64,000 nucleotides of DNA from Chloranthus sessilifolius (taxonomy: Eukaryota > Streptophyta > Magnoliopsida > Chloranthales > Chloranthaceae): NCBI GenBank assembly GCA_021018995.1, contig CM037596.1, positions 101,043,416 to 101,107,415 of the forward strand, in the 5' to 3' direction. Position numbers and translations under genes: made by a program. Below, one piece after another: positions 40,128 through 50,321 of this stretch (within the stretch, counting starts at the first letter, position 1; every line of letters begins with the position of its first letter). The notes beneath the pieces are model-generated. The model was not told the DNA's origin, did not search any database, and saw nothing but the letters and a program-made list of their open reading frames with translations.

Positions 40128-42257
40128 GGCCCTGTTTGATAGCAATGAAACTCCAGAGAGGAAATGAAATCAATTTCTTAGTTGATTTCCTACGAAATGA
40201 TTTTCTCTATAAATGGATTTTTCACTGTTTGATTAGTGTGTTTGAGAAATGAATTTCATTGGAAATTGATTTCTCTTGTTTGATTAATCTCTTTCAAAAT
40301 GGGTTTTCAAGTTTTGATCATTTATTATTAAAATATAATTAAAGTCAAATATTAACCAATAATTTTTTTAATGATATTCTATTACGTTACAAATTAATAC
40401 TATAGTAATCACTATTTATTAGTAAGTTAATTAAGTCAAAGTTTGAAAAATCAAACTCAAATAAAAAGTCAAATTTTGACCAAACTTAAAATTTTGATTA
40501 AAAAAATATGTAAAGCTAAATAACAAAGTTGTAAATGCTAGTATCTAATATAAGTTTATACGTTGAAATGAAATTAAACTTTTATAAAAGTCAAACTTTG
40601 ACCAAAATTTCAACTTTGACCAAGAGAAAATTTTACGATATACCAACAAGTTACAAACGTTCAACTGCAAATTAATATAACAGTATTCATATGCATCGTT
40701 AGGTTACACTAGTCAAAATTTGATCAAATATTCATTTTTAATAAAAGTCAAATTTTGACCAAATGTAAAACTTTAATTAATAAAAAAATTTAAGAATAAA
40801 GTACAAAGTTATATAGTAAATGCTAGTATGTATTATAAGGTTACATGTTGAAACAAAATTCAATTTTTAAATTTGAAAGAAAATTTAATTTTTTTAAAAA
40901 GTCAAACTTTGATTATTTTTTTTACTTTGACCAATAAAAAATTTGACAATCTACCATCAACCTACAAATTAACATAACGTATTCGTGTCCATCACTAGGT
41001 TACACTATTAAAAAATTTGACAAAATATCAACTTTTTTAAAAGTCAAACTTTGACCAAATGTAAAAAAAAGTAAAATAAAATTTTGTAATATACTACAAA
41101 GTAATAAAAAAAAATGATAATCTCATTGGGGATATAGAAGTTCAAAAAAACAAATTGTGTTTAAAAGTCAAAGTTTGACTATATATATCAAACTTTGACT
41201 GATAAAAATTTATATTATCAAAATACAAATAACAATAATAATAATCACTATCTACTGTCAAGATACACTTCTCAAATTATTACTAAGGTCAAAATTCGAA
41301 TAAAAGTCAAACAGTGACTAAAGTCAAACTTTGACTAATAAAAAATAGGCAATATATTTTCAAGTTATAAATTAAAATAATGATATATATTTTTAATTAT
41401 AATATTTCACTAATAAAAATTTATAACATTTTATATAAAATCGAACTTTGACTAAAAGTCAAACTTTGACTAAGAAAAAATTACACTGATACGGTATAAA
41501 TTTATATAGTAGTAGACTCTATTTATAAGCAGGTTTTAGGTTTGACTAAAAATAAATTGTGTAAAAGTCAAAGTTTGACTAAAGGCCAAAGTATTGACTA
41601 ATACAATTGAGAATCTAGTATCAAATTATATATCAACATGACAGTATCTCTTTTTCGCTATCAAATTATTGGAGTCAATGTTTAATAAAAAGTAAAATTT
41701 TAATTAAAAGTCAAAGTTTGACTTCAAAGTCAACCTTTGACCCCTAAAAATTTGATAGTATATTACTATCTTACAACTTATATTCATATTTTAGTAGTCA
41801 AAGTTTGATCAAAAGTCAAAACTTTATATAACTTATAAATCCAATTAAAGTTTAATTAAAATTCAAACTTTGACCAAAGTCTAATATTAGCTGAAAAGAA
41901 TATGATGTAGATAATGTGATCGTCATAGTCATCGTGCTGGTATGATGGTCATAGAAATTGAAGTTACTTTTTAATAGTCAAAAAATAAATATTTTTTTGA
42001 TTTTAGATTTTTTACAAGTAACTTTAGATTTGCAATGACAAAAAATTATTATTTTGTTAGTAGGAAACTCAATTTCAGCCACTTAATAGGTTGAAATGGT
42101 TTCCTCCTAAAATGATTTGGTGTATGGAAATTCAATTTCTATGCGGGACCGACTTAATTTTATTTCCATCTCCTTAAATAATTATCAAACAACAATAATT
42201 GGAAACTAAATTTCATTTCCACTATGAAATTACATTTCCATGTTATCAAATAAGGCC
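40128..42257. mobile_element. Non-autonomous PIF/Harbinger element with TTTGAC array
   Basis: Ends GGCCCTGTTTGATAGCA and (right, reversed) GGCCTTATTTGATAACA. The 3-bp duplication TAA lies at 40125-40127 and 42258-42260. About 1.4 kb of the interior (40440-41890) is a loose array of AAAGTCAAACTTTGACC and its near-complement GTCAAAGTTTGACT. No transposase. Confidence 0.87.
40440..41890. repeat. GTCAAACTTTGACC repeat array
   Basis: By eye, 15-20 TTTGAC(C/T) words on the plus strand and at least as many GTCAAA on the other, spaced 15-100 bp. Many are paired as near-palindromes. TTGAC(C/T) is the core of the W-box bound by WRKY factors (established knowledge); function here is not shown. Confidence 0.85.
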
Positions 42258-42433
42258 TAAGACAAGTTCTAATAATGAATTCCCACTCGAACGATTTAGA
42301 TTGATCATAAATGTGTATCACGTGATATAACGATAAACCACACTTTAATGGTGTGAAATCAAAACTTTAATTTAATGATATAAGATCATTTAAATTCCAT
42401 TTTGGTGTTTAAAGTCGGCGAGAGCCATTATTT

Positions 42434-43018
42434 CTCTATATAGAGGGACGACTCTCTTAATCGGCAATTAAACACCATTGTGATGTTTAAATGATCTTAT
42501 ACCAATAAATATGTAAGATGTGAATCATCCAAGCTCATATTGCACAGAAATTGAATCAAAACTCACTGTCAATGTACAATTTGGATCATTCATTTAAATT
42601 AGACCAAGGTAGATCTATTTCCATCTATCGAATCTCGAAGGGCATCAACACTGAAAACAATTGATTGCTCTGAATCATACGATGGAGATTATTTTCTATA
42701 ACAATCTTCCACGCAAGGGATTTTTTATTATTATCAGTAAGTGGGGCACCAAATAGGCTACACAATGAATCTTGAGACTATAGGCACCACAAATCATATT
42801 TTGATTCTATCTGGCACACATCCCAAAAAGTGATTTGAGAATGATCGTTTGATCAAATGTGATTATCGGATCACTTTTTAGAATGTGTACCACATGAAAT
42901 CAAAATCATACCTTATATTATGCCCACAGTCTCAAGATCTATTGTGTGAAACATTGAGACGATTGAAACTAATTTGACGGCATTGGTATCTTAAGAGATT
43001 TCGTAGGTCGGAATAGTC
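42434..43018. repeat. MITE relicts
   Basis: A TTAAACACC-group left end (GACTCTCTTAATCGGCAATT, 42470) runs into a GATCTCAAGATC-group relict (42650-42990, with CACATCCCAAAAAGTGA and its return). No gene. Confidence 0.45.
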
Positions 43019-43028
43019 CTACCCATTA

Positions 43029-43437
43029 TTCCTTAGAGATTCGGGCTGCGTATGGCATAACTCTCTGCTAGCCCCTACCACAGTAGAGTTCACCTGCTTT
43101 AGTTGGTTTACATTCTCTTTTCTAACTCCCTTCAAATGAGGATTTACTTGCTCTATCACCAAGCTCCTTGGCTCTTTACTAACTCCCTATCAGAGCAAAT
43201 AAAATCTGCTCTGACAAGGAGTGAGTAGAAAGGAGGATAGAACTGCTGAACAGGTAAATCTTGCATAAAATCTTGTTATGCAAAGAGTTATCAAGGAGAA
43301 GGGGTACCTGCTAAAGCAGGTAACAAGATATTAGTAAAGAGGATAGGAACCTGTTAAAGCAAGTGAACTCTATCATGATAGGGGCTAGCAAAGAGCTATG
43401 CCATAAGCAACCTCAATGGCTGGAGATAGTGCTACCC
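43029..43437. mobile_element. MITE with GGCATAGCTCTTTGCTAGCCCC ends
   Basis: Left GCGTATGGCATAACTCTCTG, right (reversed) GCTTATGGCATAGCTCTTTG, both running on through CTAGCCCCTA and GAGTTCAC.TGCTTTA. CTACCCATTA flanks at 43019-43028 and after the right end may be the target duplication. Confidence 0.65.
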
Positions 43438-43622
43438 ATTAAACACCATTTTGGTTGTGGAGTTTTTCATCTTCTATCTATCGAATTAAAGCAAGTGAGC
43501 TCTGTCATGGCAGGGGCTAGCAAAGAGCTATGCCATACGCAACCTCGATGGCTGGAGATAGTGCTACCCATTAAACACCATTTTGGTTGTGCAGTTTTTC
43601 ATCTTCTATCCATCGAATTAAA
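43358..43622. repeat. 132-bp tandem duplication of the MITE right end
   Basis: The block GCAAGTGAACTCTATCATG..CTATCGAATTAAA is present twice with offset about 132 bp (44 codons). The open frame at 43363-43635 is therefore a repeated peptide, not a gene. Confidence 0.85.
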
Positions 43623-43639
43623 GTACATTAATTAGACAG

Positions 43640-44115
43640 CTCCATCGTTGTTATAGGTGTGATTCTTTGGCTAAGGCATGTGTTACTATCATGGTATAAA
43701 AAATTGGCCGATACCGAAACCTTCGGTGATACGTATCGGTTTCTCGGCAAACTAATACGTATCGCTATCTCAACTAGGTATCGGTATCAGCAGATACGGG
43801 CTCGTATGGGTCGATATGGTATCGATTTCAGCCGATATCTCTATTTTTTAAAAGGCCGATACGTATCGGTATCGACCGAGTTGTATCGGTACTCTATGGA
43901 CTGATACCCGAGTCCGATAGCAATTTTGATACTTTGATTAGTGCTAATGAAGAACTGACACTTAGACAATTATGATTGATCACAAATGTGTGCAACATGA
44001 CATAACATTAAATGGTGCAAGATCCACAGAATAGTTTAATCCTTTAGTGGCATAAGATCTGGGTATTTAAGCGTCCATCACCTCCTCCTTTAAATGACAG
44101 TCAGAAGAGTTGGTA
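43640..44115. mobile_element. TTAAACACC-group MITE carrying a subfamily B MITE
   Basis: GTGATTCTTTGGCTAAGGCATGTGTT before and TGATTGATCACAAATGTG after the insert are the middle of this MITE group. The right end GACAGTCAGAAGAGTTGG is at about 44115. Confidence 0.55.
43690..43936. mobile_element. CGATACGTATCG-family MITE, subfamily B
   Basis: Left CATGGTATAAAAAATTGGCC; right (reversed) CAAAGTATCAAAATTGC. The interior is GGCCGATACGTATCGGTATC repeats. An 8-bp duplication could not be matched cleanly. Confidence 0.8.
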
Positions 44116-44474
44116 ACTATTTTATTATACTTAAAACATAGACGGCGACTCGCATTTAAAGCCAACCATTTTGGGGTTTAGATAATGGAGAGTGTTATAT
44201 GGTAGATAGATTTTAAGTAGACAAAATATAGGCGATTAATGTAGCGTCACATAATTGATTGTAAGTGTGGTGAGGCTCAATTAATTCAGGTCAGTGTAGC
44301 GGCTATATGGCACGACATCAACCGCCTGCACTTTGTCTGTATTAAATCTGTCCACTATTTATAATTCTCCTTAAATAATTTACACCATTAATGGTGTAAG
44401 ATGTAAGCAAGTTAAACCACGTAGCTCATAATTGGACAATAAATTGACTAAAACATCACTGTCATGAGGAATTT
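44116..44474. other. Intergenic, nothing recognised
   Basis: Ends in a fragment of the TTAAACACC group (CACCATTAATGGTGTAAGAT near 44388). Confidence 0.3.
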
Positions 44475-44715
44475 GGGGTCTGTTTGCCAGCGCTCCCTGC
44501 CCTTTCCCCGCCCCATCAGAGAGCGGCACGTGGCTCAATCGTGTTTGGTGAGCCATGCTAGTGTTGGTAGGGAGCGGAGCAGGGTGCACTGGGGCGCAAG
44601 GGAAGTAGTCTAGGGGAGCTTTGCGAAAGCGGCTTTCAACTGCTCTTGCCAGGAGCTGGCAGTGGATGGCTGAAGCGTTGGTGCGCACTCCTCCATCCCA
44701 ATGCCAAACAGACCT
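44475..44715. mobile_element. GC-rich Harbinger-like MITE
   Basis: Left GGGTCTGTTTGCCAGCGC, right (reversed) AGGTCTGTTTGGCATTGGG. The interior is GC-rich (GCTCCCTGCCCTTTCCCCGC, GAGCGG). No matching 3-bp duplication seen, so the superfamily is by end sequence only. The GC-rich open frames are not genes. Confidence 0.55.
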
Positions 44716-44755
44716 GTAAAATATATGGCTTATGTCATCTGATATCTAGAGTTCT

Positions 44756-45322
44756 ACTAGGAGGTCTGTCAATAAGAACCCGCCGACCCAACCCAATGGT
44801 GCACTCAAGCCGATCTCTCCTGACCTGACCCGACGCCTAACTCGAACCCCCCTGCCGATAAAAAAAACCTATATCTTTGATACTTTGTACATATAAGAAG
44901 TCGGGTCGGGTCGACCTAACCCGACACAAGCTCTTGGTTGACCCAATCTGATGCCCAACCCGATCTGATGCCCGAGCTAGTAAAATAACGGGTCAGATAT
45001 TAGGATTGAACCGACCGTTGGCAGCCCCAACTTTTAGATAACTTTGTAGGAGTTGATATTAAAGTGGACGTATGAACTTGACTCAGTCAAGTTGAGCATG
45101 AAGCATCCAACCCAAACTTCAGGTCTGGTCGACTTGACCCGATATTTTATGTAAAAATTTAAGGAAAAGAAGGGTTGTAACAGCTCAGGTCGGGTGTCAG
45201 ATAAAATTGGTTTTCCGGGTTGAGTCGGGCATATTATCTTGACTTGTTGGGTCAGGCGTATGCCCCTCACTAGTCAGGCAGCCAAAAATTTGGTCCGACC
45301 CTGCCCATTGATAGCTCTAGTC
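44756..45322. mobile_element. hAT-like MITE rich in GGGTCGGGT
   Basis: Left TAGGAGGTCTGTCAAT, right (reversed) TAGAGCTATCAATGGGCAGG, a common plant hAT end type. Body has GGGTCGGGTCGACC and its complement. The duplication is not matched. Confidence 0.6.
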
Positions 45323-45389
45323 GCAGGATCAATCTCATCTTTTTTGACATAGGAAATTGACCCATACAAACACCTCACTTCATAGGTAG

Positions 45390-45840
45390 GTAGGGGTCTC
45401 AAGAGGTCAGGCTTGAGCTCGGTTCAAACCACAATCCTGATCATGGTCTAAGGTAAGTAGGCCCGATGCATAAATTGGCTAGCCCGAACCTGATTTACTA
45501 GTAAGCCGGGTCGGGTACGGATGATCTGCTCCTTTAAGCTCGTCCCTGATCGGTTAGTAAGCCAGGCTGGGTACGAGCTCCAAGACTGTTTAGGTCCACC
45601 CCAAATCCATCAAATGAATTAATTTATATAAAATTTGATGGGCGGCCTATGGCCCGGCCCGACCTGAGGTTGGCTAGTTATGGGCTAAGGTAAGGTAAGC
45701 CTGATTAATAAATGGGTTGAACTGGCCTGGTCCGATTAATAATTGGGCCGGATACGGGCTAGTTTCAAAAAGCCTGATTATAAGTTGCCAGTTTAAGGCC
45801 CAGCCCGATAATGCCTGGTCTGGCCCATTGAGACCCTTAA
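45390..45840. mobile_element. hAT-like MITE (GGGTCTCAATGGGCCAG ends)
   Basis: Left TAGGGGTCTCAAGAGGTCAG, right (reversed) AAGGGTCTCAATGGGCCAG. The body repeats GGCCCGGCCCGA and CCGGGTCGGGTACG. Related to 18949-19527. Duplication not matched. Confidence 0.65.
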
Positions 45841-46365
45841 GTCCTGCTCCATGATTAAACTTCCTTCGGGTGCAGACACGTTGCTAAATTACTAAGTACA
45901 TGGTTGACCAAGTAGCTAAGATGACACATTCCATAATCAATGGGTCAATCATGCACCTTCAAACAAGTCAAAAGCACATGTGCACAGATTTAGAGGCCCC
46001 ATTTGAATTTGTGCCCCACTAAAACGTGATTTTAGGATATTTTTAGGGATTTATCCCACGCGGAATACAAAATTGACTGTATGTGCGAACAGAGGAACCC
46101 TTTTGTATTTTCACTTGATTAAATAAAATAATTTTTTTCTAGGCCTCACTCATTTAATAAAAAGAGGAGCTCTATGGGTGTCATTAGAAATAACACTATC
46201 ACATCCAACTACAGGTGAGTGCTTAATATTTATTGGTGGACCTGGCCTCAAGTAGTCACCTGACACAGTCAGGTCTCATCAGGCGTCAATCAACTGATTG
46301 ACTGACACAGGATTTGAGGGGCCGGTGTTACAGATATGCCAGATACATATCCGTTTTTAAATCCC
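45841..46365. other. Intergenic, MITE scraps only
   Basis: GCGAACAGAGGAACCC at about 46087 is a lone right end of the 38028-type MITE. Otherwise nothing. Confidence 0.3.
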
Positions 46366-46562
46366 TATGTATAATTAGCCAAGATCACAATTCAAGAAGC
46401 GGAGGTTCCGAGTTCGAATCCCACCCCTTGTTGGTCACTAGAAGGGATTTATCTCTCATGATTGGTACATATGATGTGTGGGTGTTACACATGCCGGAAG
46501 ACTTAGTGAGGCGCTTTAAGTGGCCAGATACCCGTAAAATAATAATAATAATAATAATAATA
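46366..46562 (+). mobile_element. tRNA-derived SINE
   Basis: An A-box-like TAGCCAAGATC (46376) and B-box GAGTTCGAATCCC (46408) are about 34 bp apart, as in tRNA genes. A unique body follows and ends in (AAT)n at 46539-46561. No target duplication located. The tRNA part does not fold into a complete tRNA. Confidence 0.6.
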
Positions 46563-47172
46563 AACAAAAAAGACATGATATTCTTCTCATATGTAAGAAC
46601 ATAACACTGTTCTTACCTTCTGAAAAATTTGGCTTGATGGGGGAGAATCTGGTTTGTATATTGAGTTAAAAGTTCGGAGGCCTTGAATGATAATGGAGAT
46701 GCTCCTCCTGTTTTTTATGTGTTGCTTCCATTTTGGGGCTAACTTCTTTGAATGCCTTAGAGGGTGGACTTTTATAAAGAGGGCTGCTATGCACGCACAA
46801 GAGTGGTGGGCGAAAAGGCAAGTTTCAGGTCCGTGTGAGTTAAAGTGCCAAAAGTGTTGGGCTTGCCTATATTTGACCTGCCCCATTCATCTAAGGTTGG
46901 GCATATAAATTTCACTAGTTTTTGCAATTATAAGAGCATCTCCAATAAGCATTTCATAGCTAGTCATGTCATGTGGCCACTTTAATGGCTAGTTATGAGA
47001 TATTCATCAATTCCAACTCATTCCATATCCCAATTATGAGAATTGACTAGTTTCATACTATATTTGGTATTAGTGAAATCCCTATACAATTTTTTATTTA
47101 TAGTAACTTTTTATTTTATAGTAACGTGATATAAAAGGTCATAGCGGACCCGCAGTTCACGAGGCAACTCGA
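46563..47172. other. Intergenic, no gene
   Basis: AAGAGCATCTCCAATAAGCA at 46930 is a common plant MITE end; its partner is not seen. Confidence 0.3.
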
Positions 47173-47372
47173 TGAGCTACCCCATAGTCAACTATCATTC
47201 TTAAGAAAACGACGATCATTGACAGTTGTCTTTTTGATAGGTTAATTGTCCAGAACTGAGTGATTAACTGTACCGGTTTACCACATAGTCAATCTACATT
47301 TTTCGGAAAGTGACTGGCATTGACAATGGTTGTTTTAACGGTTAACTGAGCACAATCGATTAATTACCGACC
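47173..47372. repeat. Degenerate tandem duplication, about 105-bp unit
   Basis: CCCCATAGTCAACTATCATT..GATTAAC is followed by CCACATAGTCAATCTACATT..GATTAAT, the same order of words with many differences. Confidence 0.6.
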
Positions 47373-48427
47373 TAGGAGCTTAAACGTTTGGTCATTCGAT
47401 CAACTCAAATAGATGAGTATAGATCTTGGGCAACAAAACCTTTCGTCTTTCAGTCAATAGATCCCTTAGTATACTGCTCGACTTGAGAAATTACTTTGTG
47501 AGAATATTTGGGTCCCATACAAAAATGATCGAAATTTCAGTCCAAATTAATTTAGACCCAAATTTCAGTCATTTCAACCGAAATTTTGATCCTTTGTGTG
47601 AAGAGAGGGTTCCTGTGTTCTCCACTAGTACTCATAGCTAACAAGTCGAGCTATGGAAATAAGCTGGCAAAGAGGAAATTTAAATAGAAAAGAAGATTAA
47701 AAGTATGAAAAATGTAAAAAAGTAGTGAATTGAAAAAGTCGTAATTAATTGTGATATAATTGCCAAATTCACAACTTTTCTTTTAAAATTATAATTGTTT
47801 TTCACTTTTTCTGTTCCCCTATTAACTGATTGTGTGGATAGACCAATCCGCATTAGAAAGCCGATCTTTCCGTATAAAAAAATAATTAAAAAAAAGTTGA
47901 TTTGGTTGCGGATATCGATTTTAAACCATGCTTTACTCACTGTCCTTAGATGTCACTGGTAAATGCAACCAGAACGGCTTTCTACAAGTTTTTATATTTT
48001 ATTTTATTTTAAGGAATCGATTTCATCATGGATTACCTCCTCCCAAAGACAGTAGAAGAAGACATTGCCTCCTCAAAAGTTAGGACATCATTTTCCCTTA
48101 GATCGATTTTAAGATCAGGACCAAAGCTAGTAGCGGTTCTTACTCATTTAATTTTTTTTAAAATTCTAGGCTCAACATTTTCTAAACTAGTTCGTAAAGA
48201 TTTTATTAGATCTTCAAAATAGGATGTTATCTATGAGATATTTACCCAACGTTTGAGAAAAACGAATTAGACTGGTCAGTCAAAATCTGGTCCGATTGGA
48301 ACTGAAAAATATGGCTGTAATAAGCCTGAGAACCATTTTTACCCAAGTTTTTAGACTTGGCCAGTTTAATAAAATTTCTAATGAAACCAAAGCTTACGAA
48401 ATAATGGTAGCAATAGAAGCCCGAATT
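47373..48427. other. Intergenic, nothing recognised
   Basis: Short open frames (for example 48028-48222) lack any family signal, codon pattern or splice context. Confidence 0.3.
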
Positions 48428-48641
48428 ACCAAAGAGGCATTAACCCCGTCGGTACACTCCCCCCATTGTGAGGGAGTGGGTCGTGGGTTCGATACTCGTC
48501 CTCCACTCCGTTTCCCTCTCTTGTCTTGGTGTTCCCTCACGCTGCTCCGCAACTGTCATATGTGTATGCGTGCTTGTTCCTCAATTCTCGAAACTGTCTC
48601 GGCCGAATGGCCTTATCACTAAAAAAATAATAATAAATAGT
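48428..48641 (+). mobile_element. tRNA-derived SINE with target duplication
   Basis: AGCCCGAATT at 48418-48427 and 48642-48651 flanks a 214-bp insert. Inside is a B-box GTGGGTTCGATACTC (48483) and a TATCACTAAAAAAATAATAATAAA tail, so orientation is plus. A CT-rich middle separates the two. Confidence 0.85.
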
Positions 48642-48651
48642 AGCCCGAATT

Positions 48652-48993
48652 GAGCTTCCAAAAAACATGTCATGCAGAAAAAAGATCGAGCTATGAGTCA
48701 ATACAGTCTTGAGAAGACCAACAAATGAGCAAGCTAAAGGAGGCCAACTTGAGCATCAAATCATTCTGATGAACCTCTCATGGTGCACTCTATTGGCCTG
48801 AAAAAGCTTAATTTGATCTCGAAAAGACCGAATCGTGATGCGACCTTTTCAGTTCTATATGGTCCCTTTTTCATAGTAAATAATTAAAAGATATTCACTG
48901 GACGGGCACTTTGGGCTTACATCGATCATCAGTATGCGCCATTTGGGTACGATTTGATGCTTATTGTTAGAGGAAATTAGATGATAGAAGTAG
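48652..48993. other. Intergenic, nothing recognised
   Basis: No repeat boundary or coding signal. Confidence 0.3.
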
Positions 48994-49192
48994 GGGACGT
49001 TTGATTGAAGACGCGTTTTCGTAACATGTCGCGACAATTGCAGACAAGGGTGCTCCTCGTATCCAATTTATGTATCTGTAAGCCAAAAAGCATCCAAACG
49101 CGTTTTCTCTGTGCCAATCAAACGACCACTTACGGTCAACCTATCCGTTAGAATAAAGAAAACGCGTTTGGGATCACAATCAAATGTGTCCT
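48994..49192. mobile_element. Small MITE (GGGACGTTTGATTG ends)
   Basis: Left GGGACGTTTGATTGAAGACG, right (reversed) AGGACACATTTGATTGTGATC. AAACGCGTTT words occur near both ends. The target duplication is unclear. Confidence 0.55.
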
Positions 49193-49842
49193 GAGGGTAA
49201 AATGACTATTGCCATTATGACAAGGTAGATATTGACTATTTTTTATTGGTGAGGAAAATTGTGACTATAAAAATCTTGCCTGACATTACGGCCACGTTCG
49301 GGTGTTTCCTGATTTTTTCCAGAAAAGCTCAGACTCTTGACGCTTAGATTTCTGACATATTCTTAGCAGACTTAGAATCTTAGTTTTTCCCATATATGTT
49401 CTTAAGTTACTCAGATTCTAGACAGATTCTTATAAAACTTAGAATCCTTTATTTTTAAGTTCATTTCAGAAAATCCTCAGAATCGATTCAATCAATGGTT
49501 ATGTTATGATCGTAGAAACGCAATCTAATAATCGATTTATGTGTCATATTCGGATTTCTTTCAAAATTTACGGGCAACCAATCGAGATGGGGCTCAACAT
49601 ATTTGACGGAATTTTTTTTCGAATATGATTTAATGACCATTACTTTTAAAATGGGCCACTAATACTCATTTACAGAATTAAATTGATATTTGCAGTTGGC
49701 AAAAATAGAATAAAAAATTAGGCTGTAATGATTCTAATATGCAAATAATTCAATTCGGGAAGCACCAACTTTGATGTTTTAGCTTGACATGGGATAGATA
49801 TCTATTACAATAAAAGAAAACCAAAATTTTAGGCTTTGTAAG

Positions 49843-50241
49843 TGGGAGCCATTACATGCACAAGCTTTTTAAGTGATTGCAACTAGGTTAAAGAAAGACT
49901 TTGTATTTTTGGGAGATGTGACATATGAAAACTCAATCTAGGCCGTCTGATTTAAAGTTCATGATCTATAGATAATTAGTGGATAAGATTGGAGCAAAAC
50001 ACGATATTTATCATATGATCTATTGTTGTCAACCGTTAAATCAAGTAATAATCTTTGATTATATTATCACATGATGAAGATTATATTTCATGTCAATCTT
50101 ATCCGCTAAGGATCAATAGATCATGAACTTTAAATCAGACGGCCAAGATCGCATTTTGACATATCAAATGCCTCTAAAATACAAAGTCTTTTTATAACCC
50201 TCGGTGCAATCACTTAAAAAGCTACTGCAAGTAATGGCCCC
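49843..50241. mobile_element. Foldback Mutator-type MITE
   Basis: Arms of about 190 bp. GGGAGCCATTACATGCAC.. AGCTTTTTAAGTGATTGC on the left is mirrored by GCAATCACTTAAAAAGCT.. on the right; inner arms GGCCGTCTGATTTAAAGTTC occur on both strands. Flanks TTTGTAAGT / TATTCAAGT match at 6 of 9. Sister of 38453-38836. Confidence 0.82.
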
Positions 50242-50321
50242 CTATTCAAGTCTGATGGCTTTGCTTTAAAGTCGATTGCCTTACATTGCTTGCCCTTTCT
50301 ATTATTATATCAATATTATAT

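Larger units (their letters stand above)
39860..42433. mobile_element. TTAAACACC-group MITE split by a Harbinger element
   Basis: Left end GACTCTCCTAACTGGCAATT with ATTAAACATC; right end GTTTAAAGTCGGCGAGAGCC. The host MITE is about 440 bp once the 2.1-kb insert at 40128-42257 is removed. Confidence 0.65.

Noticed and set aside
44380-44828. Open frames in a GC-rich block
   Set aside because: They overlap MITEs with inverted ends, with no homology or splice context.
46376-46420. A functional tRNA gene
   Set aside because: Only A/B-box-like segments; no complete cloverleaf or terminator. Better as a SINE.
48028-48222. 64-codon open frame MDYLLPKTVEED..
   Set aside because: Short, AT-rich, no recognisable motif. 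Chance open frame.
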